DNA from: an uncultured Granulosicoccaceae bacterium | GTDB taxonomy: Bacteria; Pseudomonadota; Gammaproteobacteria; Granulosicoccales; Granulosicoccaceae | NCBI GenBank assembly: GCA_938006335.1 | Contig: CALLMF010000014.1 | Coordinates: 1 to 52,849 of the forward strand | Direction: 5' to 3' | Length of the DNA stretch: 52,849 nucleotides | Shown here: piece by piece, positions 40,145 through 51,344 of the stretch | Layout of the letters: every line of letters starts with the position of its first letter | Position numbering within the stretch: position 1 is the first letter of the stretch | Made by a program: the position numbers and the translations under genes | The notes under the pieces: model-generated | The model's input: only the letters and a program-made list of their open reading frames with translations | What the model was told of the DNA's origin: nothing | Database searches by the model: none

Positions 40145-40554
40145 GCCGCCGTCCTCGAAACAAATGTGGTCTTGAACGGCAGTTTCGCAGCAGCAAGAGC
40201 AAAGGCTTCGCGCGCGATTTCTTCACTCACGCCTTCCATCTCGTAGAGCATCTTGCCTGGCTGGATCTTGGCTACCCAGTATTCGACATTACCCTTACCT
40301 TTACCCATGCGAACTTCGATGGGCTTCTTGGTAACCGGGGTGTCCGGAAAGATGCGGATCCAGATCTTGCCACCACGCTTGATGTGCCGCGTCATGGCAC
40401 GACGAGCAGCTTCAATCTGACGAGCGGTCAGACGACCACGGTCAGCAGCCTTGAGGCCATACTCGCCAAAGCTCACGCGGTTGCCGTTCTGGGCAAGTCC
40501 GCGGTTGCGTCCGGTGTGCTGCTTCCGGAATTTTGTGCGTTTCGGTTGAAGCAT
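40141..40554 (-). CDS. rplP: 50S ribosomal protein L16
   Basis: 137 residues. [19 protein letters not shown] start, signature [20 protein letters not shown] and the conserved [10 protein letters not shown]. Contacts A-site tRNA. Coupled to rpmC. Confidence 0.98.
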   Translation of the reverse strand: MLQPKRTKFRKQHTGRNRGLAQNGNRVSFGEYGLKAADRGRLTARQIEAARRAMTRHIKRGGKIWIRIFPDTPVTKKPIEVRMGKGKGNVEYWVAKIQPGKMLYEMEGVSEEIAREAFALAAAKLPFKTTFVSRTAA

Positions 40555-40563
40555 TTCTTTCGC

Positions 40564-41247
40564 TTACTTTCCGGCTGTAGGTGCCGCACTCTTGGCACGC
40601 TTGTCTTCGAGGTCAAACACCTCACCGTGGCAGATCCACACCTTGATACCAATGACGCCATATGTCGTCTTGGCTTCCGCAGTGCCGTAATCGATGTCCG
40701 CTCGCAACGTGTGCAACGGAACGCGACCATCGTGATACCACTCGCGACGTGCGATCTCCGCGCCGTTGAGTCGGCCAGACACCGCGATTTTCACGCCCTG
40801 TGCACCAATGCGCATGGTGTTGGTCAACACTCGCTTCATCGCGCGACGGAACATGACGCGGCGCTCGAGCTGCTGCGCGACACCCTCAGCGACCAGTTGC
40901 GCGTCGAGCTCAGGCTTGCGAATCTCGGCAATGTTGATCTTGACGTTGTTGATGTTGATCCCCGTCATTGGCGCGATCTTGCGGCGCAGACGCTCAACGT
41001 CCTCGCCTTTCTTGCCGATGACGATACCCGGACGCGCCGAGTGGATCGTGATGATCACGCTCTTGGCAGGCCGCTGGATCTGGATACGTGAAACCGAGGC
41101 ATGCGACAGCTCCTTTTTCAGGAACTCACGAATCTTGATGTCGTCGTTGAGGTAATCGGCATAGTCCTCGGACCCCGCATACCAAGTGCTGTTCCAATCC
41201 TGGCTGATGCCGAGGCGAATACCGATCGGATGTACTTTCTGACCCAT
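40564..41247 (-). CDS. rpsC: 30S ribosomal protein S3
   Basis: 227 residues. [20 protein letters not shown] start, KH domain with [17 protein letters not shown], and the C-terminal [20 protein letters not shown]. Forms part of the mRNA entry helicase site. Follows rplV by 6 bp. Confidence 0.98.
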   Translation of the reverse strand: MGQKVHPIGIRLGISQDWNSTWYAGSEDYADYLNDDIKIREFLKKELSHASVSRIQIQRPAKSVIITIHSARPGIVIGKKGEDVERLRRKIAPMTGININNVKINIAEIRKPELDAQLVAEGVAQQLERRVMFRRAMKRVLTNTMRIGAQGVKIAVSGRLNGAEIARREWYHDGRVPLHTLRADIDYGTAEAKTTYGVIGIKVWICHGEVFDLEDKRAKSAAPTAGK

Positions 41248-41253
41248 GAGCTC

Positions 41254-41583
41254 TTAGTCCGAGACGGTGACAGTGATGTGGCTGGTACGTTTGAGGATGC
41301 GATTCGCTCGCCCCTTCGCACGTGCACGGAGCCGCTTCATTGTCGGGCCCTCATTGACTTGTACTTCAGCGATCTTCAGCTCGTCGATATCGGCGCCTTC
41401 GTTGTGCTCGGCGTTCGCGATAGCGGAGTCGACGAGCTTTTTCATGAGCCCGCCAGCTTTCTTCTCGCTGAAGGTCAGTACTTCCAGAGCACGCTCGACC
41501 GGCAGGCCGCGGATCTGGTCGGCAACCAGTCGCACCTTTTGAGCGGAGATGCGCGCCATCTTGAGTTTCGATTGGACTTGCAC
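41254..41583 (-). CDS. rplV: 50S ribosomal protein L22
   Basis: 109 residues. [20 protein letters not shown] and the beta-hairpin tip segment ([20 protein letters not shown]) that lines the exit tunnel, where macrolide-resistance changes occur. No unusual residue noticed. Confidence 0.98.
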   Translation of the reverse strand: MQVQSKLKMARISAQKVRLVADQIRGLPVERALEVLTFSEKKAGGLMKKLVDSAIANAEHNEGADIDELKIAEVQVNEGPTMKRLRARAKGRANRILKRTSHITVTVSD

Positions 41584-41588
41584 GAGAT

Positions 41589-41861
41589 CTACCTCGACTT
41601 CTTGTCGGCAACGTGACCTTTGTAGGTACGCGTTGCTGCAAATTCGCCGAGCTTGTGCCCGACCATGTTTTCCGACACAAGCACCGGCACGTGTACACGG
41701 CCGTTATGCACCGCGATGGTCAGACCAACCATGTCGGGCAGTATCATCGAGCGGCGCGACCAGGTCTTGATCGGTCGCTTGCTGTTGGCCGCGCGTGCCT
41801 CATCAACCTTCTTGACGAGGTGATGATCGACAAACGGGCCCTTCTTCAGTGAACGTGGCAT
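41589..41861 (-). CDS. rpsS: 30S ribosomal protein S19
   Basis: 90 residues. [19 protein letters not shown] start, [20 protein letters not shown] and the signature [17 protein letters not shown]. Head of the small subunit, complexed with S13. Confidence 0.98.
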   Translation of the reverse strand: MPRSLKKGPFVDHHLVKKVDEARAANSKRPIKTWSRRSMILPDMVGLTIAVHNGRVHVPVLVSENMVGHKLGEFAATRTYKGHVADKKSR

Positions 41862-41873
41862 CGTCTGGACCCC

Positions 41874-42704
41874 TTATTTCCTGCGACTACGACGGCGCAC
41901 GATCATGCTGTCGGTGCGCTTGTTCGAACGAGTCTTGTGACCCTTGGTAGGTGTACCCCAAGGACTGACCGGGTGGCGACCACCCGAGGTTCGGCCTTCA
42001 CCACCGCCGTGCGGGTGATCGACCGGATTCATCGCGACACCCCGAACGGTGGGACGCACGCCACGCCAGCGTTTGGCGCCAGCCTTGCCAAGCTTCTGCA
42101 ATGCATGCTCAGCGTTACCCACTTCACCTACCGTCGCGCGGCAGTCTGACAACACGCGCCGCATCTCGCCAGAACGTAGACGCAGCGTCGCGTACTGGCC
42201 TTCGCGAGCCACCACCTGCACGGCAGCACCCGCGGTGCGCGCCATCTGGGCGCCGCGACCTGGCTTCAGCTCGATGCAGTGAACCGTGGTACCGACCGGA
42301 ACGTTGCTCAAGGGCAAGCAGTTGCCCGCACGAATCGGGGACTCACGACCGCTGAGCAACTTGTCGCCAGCACTCACACCCTTGGGGGCAATGATGTAAC
42401 GGCGCTCACCGTCGGCGTATTTCAGCAGAGCGATGTTGGCGGTACGGTTGGGGTCGTACTCCAGACGCTCGACGACAGCCGGAATGCCATCCTTGTTGCG
42501 ACGGAAGTCAATGATCCGGTAACGCTGCTTGTGACCGCCACCGATATGACGCTGGGTGATGCGCCCCTTGTTGTTACGACCACCGGACTTGCCAAGCTTC
42601 TCGACGAGCGGCTCATAGGGGCCCTCCTTCGAGAGTTCGCGATTCTGTACGCGAACCTGAAAACGCTTGCCGGGAGAGGTCGGCCTGGATTTGACGAGTG
42701 CCAT
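41874..42704 (-). CDS. rplB: 50S ribosomal protein L2
   Basis: 276 residues. Contains [20 protein letters not shown], the OB and SH3-like domains and the peptidyl-transferase-proximal loop [20 protein letters not shown] with the conserved histidine. Basic C-terminal tail ending RRRSRRK. Confidence 0.98.
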   Translation of the reverse strand: MALVKSRPTSPGKRFQVRVQNRELSKEGPYEPLVEKLGKSGGRNNKGRITQRHIGGGHKQRYRIIDFRRNKDGIPAVVERLEYDPNRTANIALLKYADGERRYIIAPKGVSAGDKLLSGRESPIRAGNCLPLSNVPVGTTVHCIELKPGRGAQMARTAGAAVQVVAREGQYATLRLRSGEMRRVLSDCRATVGEVGNAEHALQKLGKAGAKRWRGVRPTVRGVAMNPVDHPHGGGEGRTSGGRHPVSPWGTPTKGHKTRSNKRTDSMIVRRRSRRK

Positions 42705-42721
42705 GTCTCTTCAGTCCTTGC

Positions 42722-43018
42722 TCAGGAAAGGCTCATGTAGTCGAGGTCATGCCCCTCGACGAGTCGTACCACAGCCTTCTTCCAGTCCGAGCGCTTGCCC
42801 ATGGTCTGGCCGAAGCGCTTGTTCTTGCCACGTACGTTGACGATCTGGACGCTCTTGACCTTCACGTCAAAGAGCTTCTCTACCGCGCGACGCACGTCGA
42901 GCTTGGTCGCAGTGGTGGCCACACGGAAGGTGTGACGGTCAGCGGTCTCGGCGGCCATGGCCGTCTTCTCGCTGATGTGCGGCGCGAGCAGCACGGAATA
43001 GAGGCGTTGATCGTTCAT
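42722..43018 (-). CDS. rplW: 50S ribosomal protein L23
   Basis: 98 residues. [16 protein letters not shown] and [19 protein letters not shown]. Docking site of trigger factor and SRP at the tunnel exit. Start overlaps the rplD stop by 4 bp. Confidence 0.97.
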   Translation of the reverse strand: MNDQRLYSVLLAPHISEKTAMAAETADRHTFRVATTATKLDVRRAVEKLFDVKVKSVQIVNVRGKNKRFGQTMGKRSDWKKAVVRLVEGHDLDYMSLS

Positions 43019-43620
43019 GCCAGGCGCTCCTCAAGCCGACGAATGGCTGCCGTCGTGGTGACGATCTTGTCGCTACGCACCAGACTGACCGGATCGATAC
43101 CGTCCACGTCCAGCACCTGTACGCGCGGTACGTTGCGGGCAGCCAGCCACAGGTTGTCACTGACCTCGTCAACCAGGATGAGTGCACCCTTGTCGGCACC
43201 GAGCTCGTTGAGCTTGGCGACAAACGCGCTTGTCTTGGGCTCGGCAACATCGAACGAATCGAGGATGACGAGACTACCGTTGGCCGCAACATTGGACAGG
43301 ATCGAACGCAACGCTGCGCGATACTGCTTCTTGTTCACCTTCTGTGTGTAGTCGCGCGGGCGTGCCGCGAAGGTCACACCACCACCGGTCCAGATCGGAC
43401 TGCGAATGGTTCCGGAACGTGCCCGGCCAGTACCTTTCTGCCGCCAGGGCTTTGCACCACCACCGGACACGTCAGAACGTGTCTTTTGCGCCTTCGTGCC
43501 CTGTCGGCCACCCGCAAGGTAGGCCGTTACGATCTGGTGAACCAGACCTTCGTTGTAAGGCTTGCCGAATACGGCGTCGTTGACCGACACCGACCCGCCG
43601 CCATGAGTCGCGAGATCCAT
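43015..43620 (-). CDS. rplD: 50S ribosomal protein L4
   Basis: 201 residues. [20 protein letters not shown] is the tunnel loop. In E. coli L4 also represses the S10 operon by binding the leader before rpsJ. Here rpsJ is not in this transcript, so any L4 autoregulation must act elsewhere, for example on the rplC leader. Confidence 0.98.
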   Translation of the reverse strand: MDLATHGGGSVSVNDAVFGKPYNEGLVHQIVTAYLAGGRQGTKAQKTRSDVSGGGAKPWRQKGTGRARSGTIRSPIWTGGGVTFAARPRDYTQKVNKKQYRAALRSILSNVAANGSLVILDSFDVAEPKTSAFVAKLNELGADKGALILVDEVSDNLWLAARNVPRVQVLDVDGIDPVSLVRSDKIVTTTAAIRRLEERLA

Positions 43621-43622
43621 GA

Positions 43623-44270
43623 TCAGTTCTTGCTGCGTTGCTTGATTGCTGGACGGATGACCACGTCGCCGCCCTCTGGCCCGGGGACTGCGCCCCGGAT
43701 CAGGATGACCTCACGCTCTTCGTCAATCCGGACAACACTGAGATTCTGCGTTGTGACGCGGGCGTTGCCGAGATGGCCCGCCATCTTCTTGCCCTTGAAA
43801 ACCCGACCAGGTGTCTGATTCTGTCCAATGGAGCCCGGAGCACGGTGCGACAACGAGTTGCCGTGAGTGGCGTCCTGCATGGTGAAGTTGTGGCGCTTGA
43901 CACCGCCAGCGAAGCCCTTACCGATGCTCGTACCCGTGACGTCCACCTTCTGACCGGCTTCGAAGATTTCCAGGCCGACTTCCGTACCTACCGCGAGGGC
44001 CTCATCAGCAGCCTCAAGCCGGAACTCCCATAGACCACGCCCCGCCTCGACACCGGCCTTGGCGAAGACGCCAGCCTCGGCCTTGGACAGCCTGCTGGTC
44101 TTCTTGGCGCCCGCCGTTACCTGAACCGACTCGTAGCCGTCCGAATCAGCGCTCTTGACCGCGGTAATGCGGTTCTTGGGCACCTCAATGACAGTCACGG
44201 GGGTTGACACCCCGGCCTCATCGAACACGCGCGTCATGCCGACCTTGCGGCCAACCACACCAAGAGCCAT
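43623..44270 (-). CDS. rplC: 50S ribosomal protein L3
   Basis: 215 residues starting [20 protein letters not shown]. Signature [20 protein letters not shown], and [20 protein letters not shown] with the glutamine usually methylated by PrmB. It is the first gene of its transcript, because the normal upstream partner rpsJ lies 8.1 kb away. A GGAG is 14 bases before the ATG. Confidence 0.97.
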   Translation of the reverse strand: MALGVVGRKVGMTRVFDEAGVSTPVTVIEVPKNRITAVKSADSDGYESVQVTAGAKKTSRLSKAEAGVFAKAGVEAGRGLWEFRLEAADEALAVGTEVGLEIFEAGQKVDVTGTSIGKGFAGGVKRHNFTMQDATHGNSLSHRAPGSIGQNQTPGRVFKGKKMAGHLGNARVTTQNLSVVRIDEEREVILIRGAVPGPEGGDVVIRPAIKQRSKN

Positions 44271-44584
44271 TTTAGGGGATTCTCCAGAACGTCGGCCAGT
44301 CAATAGACCGACCCAAAAAGTACAGTCGTATAACCCGACTGACACCCCGGCACGGCACTGAGCGGACAAGGTCCCCGGCACGGACCGATACAGGTCCTCA
44401 ACGGGCTCGAGCCGACACGGTGCGGTATCCGGTCGCCCGTTGCCGCAATACGACTCGGGACGAAACGTCCAGACCCCTACACTAACGGGGACAGACGCGT
44501 GGAAAGACAGCCAGGTCACCACCCTTGCGCGGGAAAACTGCCCCCGGCGCTGGGTAGCTCGCAACTATAGCAACAAACGATGAG
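44271..44584 (-). promoter_or_regulatory. rplC upstream region / leader
   Basis: This 314-bp non-coding region lies between rplC and the divergent tag gene and must hold the promoter of about 13 kb of ribosomal genes. On the minus strand CAGTCG (44341-44336), 7-nt loop GGTTATA, CGACTG (44328-44323), then T-A-C and five T (44319-44315) form an attenuator-like hairpin 45 bases before the rplC ATG. Further upstream several GC-rich segments (GTGCCGGGGA, CGTGCCGGGG) can pair. A confident -35/-10 pair was not found; CTATAG near 44570 is one -10 candidate. An L4-responsive leader is possible but unproven. Confidence 0.4.
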
Positions 44585-44596
44585 ATGTACTACCGC

Positions 44597-45226
44597 ATGA
44601 GCGGCCTTTTTTCGCGTTGTCCGCTGCCAAGCAAGGACCCCCGGTTCTTGCACTATCACGACAGCGAATGGGGCTTGCCGGTGATCGACGATCAGCGCAT
44701 CTACGAGAAGGTCTGCCTCGAGGGCTTTCAGGCAGGCCTGTCATGGTCGACGATATTGTTTCGCCGCGAGCACTTGCGAGCAGCCTTCGACGACTTCGAC
44801 CCTGAGGCCATCGCGTCTTACAAAGAAGCGGATGTCACGAGGCTGCTGGGCGCAAAAGGCATGATTCGGAACCGCCGCAAGATCGAAGCGGCGATCAACA
44901 ACGCGCGGCGCGTGCGCGAGTTACGCGACGAAGCAGGCTCATTGGCAGCCTTCTTCTGGCAATTCGAGCCTCCAGCCGAAGAACGACCACAACACGTGAC
45001 TAGTGAATGGCTGGAACAGAACCCGATCAGTCCATCGTCAACCCGGCTGGCAGCCGCTCTGAAGTCACGCGGCTGGCAATTCGTTGGTCCGACGGGAATG
45101 TACGCCCTGATGCAGGCCTTGGGCCTGGTCAACGACCATATCGAAGCGTGCTCGTCCCGGGCCCACGTCGACGCTGCCAGAGCGGCTTTGAAGCGACCCA
45201 CCCTGAAACGCCCCGAGCGTTGCTGA
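44597..45226 (+). CDS. tag: DNA-3-methyladenine glycosylase I
   Basis: 209 residues from MSGLFSRCP; an ATG four codons upstream (44585) is an alternative. Removes 3-methyladenine from DNA. The family motif YHDSEWGLPVIDDQRIYEKV (near residue 20) and CLEGFQAGLSW are intact. The zinc ligands correspond to Cys8 and His21 near the start and His and Cys of NDHIEACSS near the end. It stands on the plus strand beside rplC, inside the stretch that separates rpsJ from rplC. Confidence 0.95.
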   Translation: MSGLFSRCPLPSKDPRFLHYHDSEWGLPVIDDQRIYEKVCLEGFQAGLSWSTILFRREHLRAAFDDFDPEAIASYKEADVTRLLGAKGMIRNRRKIEAAINNARRVRELRDEAGSLAAFFWQFEPPAEERPQHVTSEWLEQNPISPSSTRLAAALKSRGWQFVGPTGMYALMQALGLVNDHIEACSSRAHVDAARAALKRPTLKRPERC

Positions 45227-45234
45227 CGGGCTCG

Positions 45235-45253
45235 CGCCGGCCAACCGCCGGCG
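45235..45253. other. hairpin between tag and yaiI
   Basis: CGCCGG (45235-45240) and CCGGCG (45248-45253) with a 7-nt loop, 9 bp after the tag stop. No T-run, so only a possible transcript end for the convergent genes. Confidence 0.4.
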
Positions 45254-45337
45254 TGGTCAGCGAGTCTCCGGATCATCCGCCGACATCGGACGTCCGCGAC
45301 AGCAACGATCTGCACTAGAGGATCGGCCAGGCGCCTG

Positions 45338-45820
45338 TCAGGGCGCGACGGTCCGCAGCCATCGATCCAGCAGATTGGCGAAGGCCTGTTTTTCCTTGGG
45401 CCCCATAGCGGCCGGCCCTCCTCCCAGCACTCCCTGCTGACCTTTGAGGTTGCTGCCGCGCATCGTGTCCATGAAATCGCGAAGGTTGAGTCTCTGTCCG
45501 ATGGTATCGGGATCATGGGACTCGCCGCGGGCGCTTATTGCATTGGCGCCCTTGGCGACCACTTCGGCTGCCAAGGGGATATCAGAGGTAATGACAAGAT
45601 CCCCGGCGCGCGCGCGCTCGACGATCTCGTTGTCGGCCACATCGAAACCCGAAGACACCTGCAGGCAGGTGATGTTGCGGTCGGCCGGCACCGGAATAGC
45701 GTGATTGGCGACGTACACCAACGATACGCCGGTGCGACGCGCGGCCTTGTTCAGAATGCCACGCGTGGATAGTGGGCAGGCATCAGCATCGACCCACAAG
45801 GTCGTCTCGGATGTAGTCAT
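45338..45820 (-). CDS. yaiI: YaiI/UPF0178 (DUF188) family protein
   Basis: 160 residues. Conserved acidic start [35 protein letters not shown] and [15 protein letters not shown]: a PIN-like/NYN-type fold suggests nuclease activity, but no biochemical role is established. It begins 13 bp after metH on the same strand and is probably co-transcribed. Convergent with tag. Confidence 0.9.
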   Translation of the reverse strand: MTTSETTLWVDADACPLSTRGILNKAARRTGVSLVYVANHAIPVPADRNITCLQVSSGFDVADNEIVERARAGDLVITSDIPLAAEVVAKGANAISARGESHDPDTIGQRLNLRDFMDTMRGSNLKGQQGVLGGGPAAMGPKEKQAFANLLDRWLRTVAP

Positions 45821-45833
45821 CTATCAAGTGTAC

Positions 45834-48800
45834 TCAAGCATACGACAAGGAACTTGCCAGCCAACGCTCGGACTCCTCGACAGACTCTTCGCGCCGCTCG
45901 ACATAATCCTCGATTTGCTCCCGAGAAAGCTTGCCGAGTCCGAAGTAGCGACTATCGGGGTGTGAAAAATACAAGCCCGATACCGACGAAGCCGGCAGCA
46001 TCGCCAGACTTTCGGTGAGGCTGATGCCCGCGACTTCATCAGGGCGCAGCAAATCCCAGATCACCTCCTTCTGTCGGTGGTCGGGGTTGGCCGGGTAACC
46101 GGGCGCCGGTCGAACACCGCGGTAGCGCTCCTTGATGAGCTGGTCGTTGTCCAGGGCCTCGTCGGTAGCATAGCCCCACAGCGACGTACGCACTTCACGG
46201 TGCAGGTACTCGGCAAAGGCTTCTGCCAGGCGGTCTGCCAGCGCCTTGGCCATGATGCTGCCATACAGATCATTTGAAGCGTCGTACTCCTCGAGCAACT
46301 TGTCGAGCCCGGTACCCGCTGTCACGGCGAAGGTCCCGATCCAGTCAAGCCGATCCGCCTCTTCCGGTGCCACAAAGTCCGCCAGCGACAGGTTGTGACG
46401 ACCTTCCGGAAACCGCCGCTGCTGACGCAGACAATGCAGCACACAGCGCTCGTCGGTACGCGACTCATCACTCCAGATCACGATGTCGTCTGCTCGCGCG
46501 TTGGCGGGAAACAAGCCGAGTACCGCATTGGCGCCCACCTGCTTGTTGGCAACCCAGTCGGCCAACATGGCTTCTGCATCCGCCATCAGTTTCCGTGCTT
46601 CCTGACCCACCGTTGCGTCATCGAGAATGCGCGGATACTTGCCGCGCAATTCCCAGGTATGAAAGAACGGAGTCCAGTCAATGAACGGCACAAGTGCCTC
46701 TAGCGGCACATCGTCGAGGACGGTAATGCCCGGCTGATTGGGGCGCGCGATAGGCGCATTCGCCCAGTCGGGCTGGAAACGATTGGCTCGTGCTTGTCTC
46801 AGACTCAGCAAGTCCGTGTCGCGCTGCTTGTCGGCAAAGCGTTTGCAGTAGCGCCGGTAGTCCTCGTCCAGTTCTGCGACAAACGCAGAGCGTCGATTTG
46901 CCGAAAGCAAGGCGCTCGCGACACCGACCGCTCGCGAAGCGTCGTTGACGTGCACCACCGGTACGTCTCCCTTCGGCGCGATTTTCACCGCAGTGTGCAG
47001 GCGCGATGTTGTCGCCCCACCAATCAGTACCGGCTGCGTCATGCCTTGTCGCTTGAGCTCGGAGACCACCTGCTGCATCTCTTCGAGTGACGGGGTTATC
47101 AGACCTGACAAGCCGATCAGGTCAACGCCGTGTGTCTTTGCTTCCTCGACGATGCGGCTGGTCGGCACCATCACTCCAAGGTCCACGACCTCGAAGCCAT
47201 TGCATTGCAGTACGACCCCGACGATGTTCTTGCCGATGTCGTGGACATCACCCTTGACCGTCGCCATCAGCACACGTCCTGCGGAGGTGGTATCCCCGGT
47301 TTTCTCAAGCTCCATGTACGGCAACAGGATGGCCACCGCTTTTTTCATGACCCGCGCAGACTTGACCACCTGCGGCAAGAACATCTTGCCCGCTCCAAAC
47401 AGGTCTCCCACTCGATTCATCCCGTCCATCAGGGGACCTTCAATCACATCGAGCGAACGTTCCGCGGATTGGCGAGCCTCCTCCACATCCGATTCGATGA
47501 ATGCATCCAATCCCTTGACAAGGGCATGTTCAAGGCGCTCCGCCACCGGCAGCTCACGCCAGGCTTCGTCATCGGCCTTCACGTCACCACGCTCCGACCG
47601 GTAGCGCTCTGCGAGCTCGAGCAAACTGTCGGTGGCATCGGGCGAGGTATTCAGAACGACTGCCTCGACCGCGTCGCGCAGTTCGTCGGGTAGTTCCTCA
47701 TACACGGCCAACTGACCGGCATTGACGATACCCATGTCCATACCCGCCTGAATCGCGTGATAGAGGAACACCGAATGGATCGCCTCACGCACCGTGTCGT
47801 TGCCGCGGAACGAGAACGAGATGTTCGACACACCACCGCTGACTCTTGCGCCCGGCAGGTTCTGTCGAATGTCGCGCACAGCGTCGATGAACGCACGTCC
47901 GTAGTCGTTGTGCTCGGGTATGCCCGTGGCAACGGCAAAGATGTTCGGGTCGAACACGATATCGGCAGGTTCGAAGTCAAGCCGCTCGCGCAGCAGTTCG
48001 TAGGCCCGTGTGCAAATCTCGATCTTGCGCTCACGGGTGTCTGCCTGCCCCTGCTCATCAAACGCCATGATCACGACAGCGGCGCCGTGGCGCTGTGCCA
48101 ATCGTGCATGACGCAGGAACTCCTCTTCGCCCTCCTTGAGACTGATCGAATTGATCAGACACTTGCCTTGTACACACTTGAGCCCGGCTTCAATGACCGG
48201 CCAACTGGACGAGTCGATCATTACCGGCACACGGGCAATATCCGGTTCGACCGCAACCAGGTTCAGGAACCGGCGCATGACGTCTGCCGAATCGATAAGA
48301 CCCTCGTCCATGTTCACGTCGATGATCTGTGCACCGTCGTCCACCTGTTGGCGGGCCACCGCGAGAGCGGCTTCAAGATCGCCCTCCTTGACCAGCTTCC
48401 TGAAGCGTGCGGACCCCGTTACATTCGTTCGTTCCCCGACGTTCACAAACAAGGACGACGCGTCGAGCGTAACGGCCTCGAGTCCGGACAATCGCATGGC
48501 CATCGGCAGTTCCGGTGGGCGCCGTGGCGGCACGCCCTCGAGCGCCGATGCAAAGGCCTTGATGTGTTGCGGCGTGGTTCCGCAACAGCCACCAACAATA
48601 TTGACCCAGCCCTCCTGCGCCCACTGCGCAATGGCTTCAGCCATGGCTTCCGGCGTTTCGTCGTACTCGCCAAAGGCGTTGGGGAGACCGGCGTTGGGAT
48701 GAACGCTGACAGCCACGTCCGCGATCTCCGACAGCTCCTCGACATGCGCCCGCAGCTGCTCAGGACCGAGGGCGCAATTCAGGCCGATGGCCACCGGCCG

Positions 48801-49535
48801 GGCGTGACGCACCGAATGCCAGAAGGCGGCGAGGGTTTGACCCGACAGGGTCCGGCCAGACGCGTCGGTAATCGTGCCGGAGATCATCACCGGGATCGCG
48901 TGACCCCGCCATTCCCCAAGCCGATCAACGGCATGAATGGCGGCCTTCGCGTTCAGGGTGTCGAAGACGGTCTCGATCAGCAGGAAATCCGCCCCTCCGT
49001 CGAGCAAGGCAACCGCCGCTTCGGTGTAGCACTCGTCAAGCGTGTCGAAATCGATGTTCCTGAACCCCGGATCCTCTACATCGGGCGACATCGATGCCGT
49101 GCTGTTGGTCGGACCCAGTACGCCAGCGACATAGCGGGGCTTGCCATCCCGAGCTTGCGCCGCATCCGCCTCGTGGCGAGCGATCCGGGCCGCTTCGAGG
49201 TTGAGCTCTGCAACCAGCTCCTCCATGCCGTAATCCGCCATGGAAACGCGATTGGCGTTGAAGGTGTTCGTTTCGACAATGTCTGCGCCGGCGTCCAGAT
49301 AGTCGCGATGGATTCGACTGATGAGCGCGGGTCGCGTCAGCGTCAGGAGATCGTTGTTGCCCTTGAGGAGCTCAGGCCAGTCGGCAAATCGGTCACCGCG
49401 AAAATCCGCTTCCTTGAGGGACTCCTGCTGAATCATCGTGCCCATGGCGCCGTCGAGCAGCAGAATGCGCTGATTGAGCGCCGAAAGAAGTGAGGACGGT
49501 TTGGCCGAACGCGCACTGGTCAGGTCTGGACTCAC
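45834..49535 (-). CDS. metH: cobalamin-dependent methionine synthase
   Basis: 1233 residues with GTG start. Modules in order: homocysteine-binding TIM barrel (about 15-330, zinc cysteines in GLNCALG and GGCCGTTP), methyltetrahydrofolate/pterin-binding barrel (about 345-620, [13 protein letters not shown]), cobalamin cap helices (about 640-740), B12-binding domain (about 745-880, with the cobalt-ligand histidine in GDVHDIGKN), and the AdoMet activation domain (about 900-1233, [12 protein letters not shown]). It remethylates homocysteine, the product of AhcY. It shares a promoter palindrome with metK, has a divergent neighbour at 49.8 kb, and precedes yaiI. Confidence 0.98.
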   Translation of the reverse strand: MSPDLTSARSAKPSSLLSALNQRILLLDGAMGTMIQQESLKEADFRGDRFADWPELLKGNNDLLTLTRPALISRIHRDYLDAGADIVETNTFNANRVSMADYGMEELVAELNLEAARIARHEADAAQARDGKPRYVAGVLGPTNSTASMSPDVEDPGFRNIDFDTLDECYTEAAVALLDGGADFLLIETVFDTLNAKAAIHAVDRLGEWRGHAIPVMISGTITDASGRTLSGQTLAAFWHSVRHARPVAIGLNCALGPEQLRAHVEELSEIADVAVSVHPNAGLPNAFGEYDETPEAMAEAIAQWAQEGWVNIVGGCCGTTPQHIKAFASALEGVPPRRPPELPMAMRLSGLEAVTLDASSLFVNVGERTNVTGSARFRKLVKEGDLEAALAVARQQVDDGAQIIDVNMDEGLIDSADVMRRFLNLVAVEPDIARVPVMIDSSSWPVIEAGLKCVQGKCLINSISLKEGEEEFLRHARLAQRHGAAVVIMAFDEQGQADTRERKIEICTRAYELLRERLDFEPADIVFDPNIFAVATGIPEHNDYGRAFIDAVRDIRQNLPGARVSGGVSNISFSFRGNDTVREAIHSVFLYHAIQAGMDMGIVNAGQLAVYEELPDELRDAVEAVVLNTSPDATDSLLELAERYRSERGDVKADDEAWRELPVAERLEHALVKGLDAFIESDVEEARQSAERSLDVIEGPLMDGMNRVGDLFGAGKMFLPQVVKSARVMKKAVAILLPYMELEKTGDTTSAGRVLMATVKGDVHDIGKNIVGVVLQCNGFEVVDLGVMVPTSRIVEEAKTHGVDLIGLSGLITPSLEEMQQVVSELKRQGMTQPVLIGGATTSRLHTAVKIAPKGDVPVVHVNDASRAVGVASALLSANRRSAFVAELDEDYRRYCKRFADKQRDTDLLSLRQARANRFQPDWANAPIARPNQPGITVLDDVPLEALVPFIDWTPFFHTWELRGKYPRILDDATVGQEARKLMADAEAMLADWVANKQVGANAVLGLFPANARADDIVIWSDESRTDERCVLHCLRQQRRFPEGRHNLSLADFVAPEEADRLDWIGTFAVTAGTGLDKLLEEYDASNDLYGSIMAKALADRLAEAFAEYLHREVRTSLWGYATDEALDNDQLIKERYRGVRPAPGYPANPDHRQKEVIWDLLRPDEVAGISLTESLAMLPASSVSGLYFSHPDSRYFGLGKLSREQIEDYVERREESVEESERWLASSLSYA

Positions 49536-49587
49536 GTGATGGCTGGCATTGCAAGGGGGCCACTAGCCTACCGCAAATGCAAAAATA

Positions 49588-49607
49588 CATAAAGATATAT
49601 TTATATA
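49588..49607 (-). promoter_or_regulatory. palindromic operator-like site before metH
   Basis: CATAAAGATATATTTATATA: left arm ATAAAGAT (49589-49596), right arm ATATTTAT (49597-49604), 7 of 8 bases symmetric. It lies 53 bp upstream of the metH GTG in an A+T-rich patch. The same left arm, preceded by C, lies over the metK promoter. No SAM or SAH riboswitch was recognised here, so a repressor site is the simpler reading. Confidence 0.5.
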
Positions 49608-49790
49608 TCGACTTTCTTTGGATTTATGGTCACAATCTCGAACTGTTAAGCGAATTTCTCGAAGACTGAGCAATCTCGGTGTACGTACAATGCGCCGATA
49701 CTGACGGTTGTTCGAGCGTTGCTACCCACTGGTGCGCTCGGGTCTCTCTTCTGTACCGTTTCCATACCTTTTTCAGGAGCCCAAACCAAG

Positions 49791-51320
49791 ATGGACCGTC
49801 GCCTCGTCGTTTTTGAACTCAACGAAGTCCCTTACCAGGTCATCGATCGGTTCGTCACCGACCACCCCAACTCGACGTTTGCCGAGGTCCTGCCTCGAGC
49901 ATCATGCCGCACGTCCTACCTGCCTGATACCGGACAGCTGCACCCGAAGATCAGCTGGCAGACGTTCCACCGCGGCGTGCCGGACCATGTCCACGGATAC
50001 AAGGAATACAACCAGATCGAGGCACCGGGTCGTGACACCAACCCGACGTTTCTGGAAATCGCCCGCGACGCGGGTTTGAGCGTTGGGTGCGGCGCGTCCA
50101 TCGGCTCGTGGCCCATCCCGGAACAAAAGCAGAACGTCAGCTTCTGGATGGCCGATCCGTTTGCGCCTTCCCCGGAGTCCATCCCGTCTACCCTTGACGC
50201 CTTCCAGCGTTTCAATACGGCAGCGGTTGCCCGCTCGAGCCGCAATGTGCGCGGGGGCGGTCTTGACAAGAAAGTTGCCACCGATTTCCTCTGCAAATTG
50301 CCAGCACTGGGCATCCGGCCTGCCACCTGCCTGTCGGTCGTGCGTCAGCTGATCGATGAACGCCGCGATCGTACGCGTGCCGTGCGCCGTCGCAACATCC
50401 AGGCGCTGATGAGCTTTGACGTGTGTCTGCACCAGTGGAAGCGCACAACACCCAAGCTCGCCACCTTGTTCGGCAACCACGTGGCTGCAGCGATGCATCG
50501 ATACTGGGCGGCCGCCTTCCCCGACGACTACGACGTCAACAACATGCCCCAGGATTGGCGTGACACCTACGCTGACGAGATTGATGCGGCAATGCTCGTC
50601 GCCGACGACATGTTGAAGCGCTTGCTGAAAGCCGCCGCCGATGTTCCGGGAACCACGGTACTGCTCGTCGGTAGCATGGGTCAGGAAGGCATTGCTCACG
50701 AAGTGACCCGCAACCAATTGGTGGTTGATGACATGGCTCGCTTCATGAGTCTGCTGGGCTTTGAAAGTGACAGCTACGAGCGACGGCCGGGCATGGAGCC
50801 TGAGTACCCCTTGGCGTTCAACGACGCTGCCGGGCTGGATGCCTTCGACGCTGCCTGCAAACGCATGGATATCAACGGGTCGACGCCTTACTGCAAGCGA
50901 GTCAATGACATTCAGTGCGCGCTGCTCGTGGATCAATACAACATCGACTTTGATCACGTCACTCTGGACGGTCAGCAGATTCCTCTCGGCGAAACAGGGC
51001 TGAAGATCGAGTCCATCGATGACTTTGCCGGCTCGACCGCGCAGCATGTTCCCGAAGGCATCTGCATTGCACTGAATCCCGCCGAAGACCTGTCCGCACA
51101 CTCTTCGCATGAAGGTACTGATGATCTGTGCGCGGTAACCTCATCGGTCCTTGCAGCAGTGGGTGCACCTGTTCCCGATTATATGCCCGCACCGGTAGAT
51201 GCACTCGTTAGCGCCCTCCGTGGCGAGCCAGGTACGACAACGACCGGCAGAGACGGTGGCACCCCGGCAACCGCAAAGAGCGCTGAGGAGAACCACCAGC
51301 GCGAAACAGAAGCCGCCTAG
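49791..51320 (+). CDS. alkaline-phosphatase-superfamily (type I phosphodiesterase-like) protein
   Basis: 509 residues from MDRRLVVFELNEVPYQVID with CAGGAG upstream. The opening strand, the GxP..HG element (FHRGVPDHVHGYKE) and the later LLVGSMGQEGIAHE place it in the phosphodiesterase/nucleotide-pyrophosphatase branch of the AlkP fold. No signal peptide is seen. The position that normally holds the nucleophile Thr/Ser and its TxP context reads HPKISWQT, so the active site is altered or differently arranged. The C-terminal 40 residues are Thr/Glu-rich and low in complexity. Divergent from metH; substrate unknown. Confidence 0.65.
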   Translation: MDRRLVVFELNEVPYQVIDRFVTDHPNSTFAEVLPRASCRTSYLPDTGQLHPKISWQTFHRGVPDHVHGYKEYNQIEAPGRDTNPTFLEIARDAGLSVGCGASIGSWPIPEQKQNVSFWMADPFAPSPESIPSTLDAFQRFNTAAVARSSRNVRGGGLDKKVATDFLCKLPALGIRPATCLSVVRQLIDERRDRTRAVRRRNIQALMSFDVCLHQWKRTTPKLATLFGNHVAAAMHRYWAAAFPDDYDVNNMPQDWRDTYADEIDAAMLVADDMLKRLLKAAADVPGTTVLLVGSMGQEGIAHEVTRNQLVVDDMARFMSLLGFESDSYERRPGMEPEYPLAFNDAAGLDAFDAACKRMDINGSTPYCKRVNDIQCALLVDQYNIDFDHVTLDGQQIPLGETGLKIESIDDFAGSTAQHVPEGICIALNPAEDLSAHSSHEGTDDLCAVTSSVLAAVGAPVPDYMPAPVDALVSALRGEPGTTTTGRDGGTPATAKSAEENHQRETEAA

Positions 51321-51344
51321 CGGTTCGCCAGTACTTGCGCCGCC

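Noticed and set aside
47757..49493. 578-codon open frame opposite metH
   Set aside because: It lies wholly antisense to a well-conserved gene, shows no recognisable motif, and long antisense frames are expected in GC-rich DNA.
49902..51110. 402-codon open frame opposite the AlkP-like gene
   Set aside because: No ribosome-binding site, no family motif; it mirrors the codon structure of the plus-strand gene.
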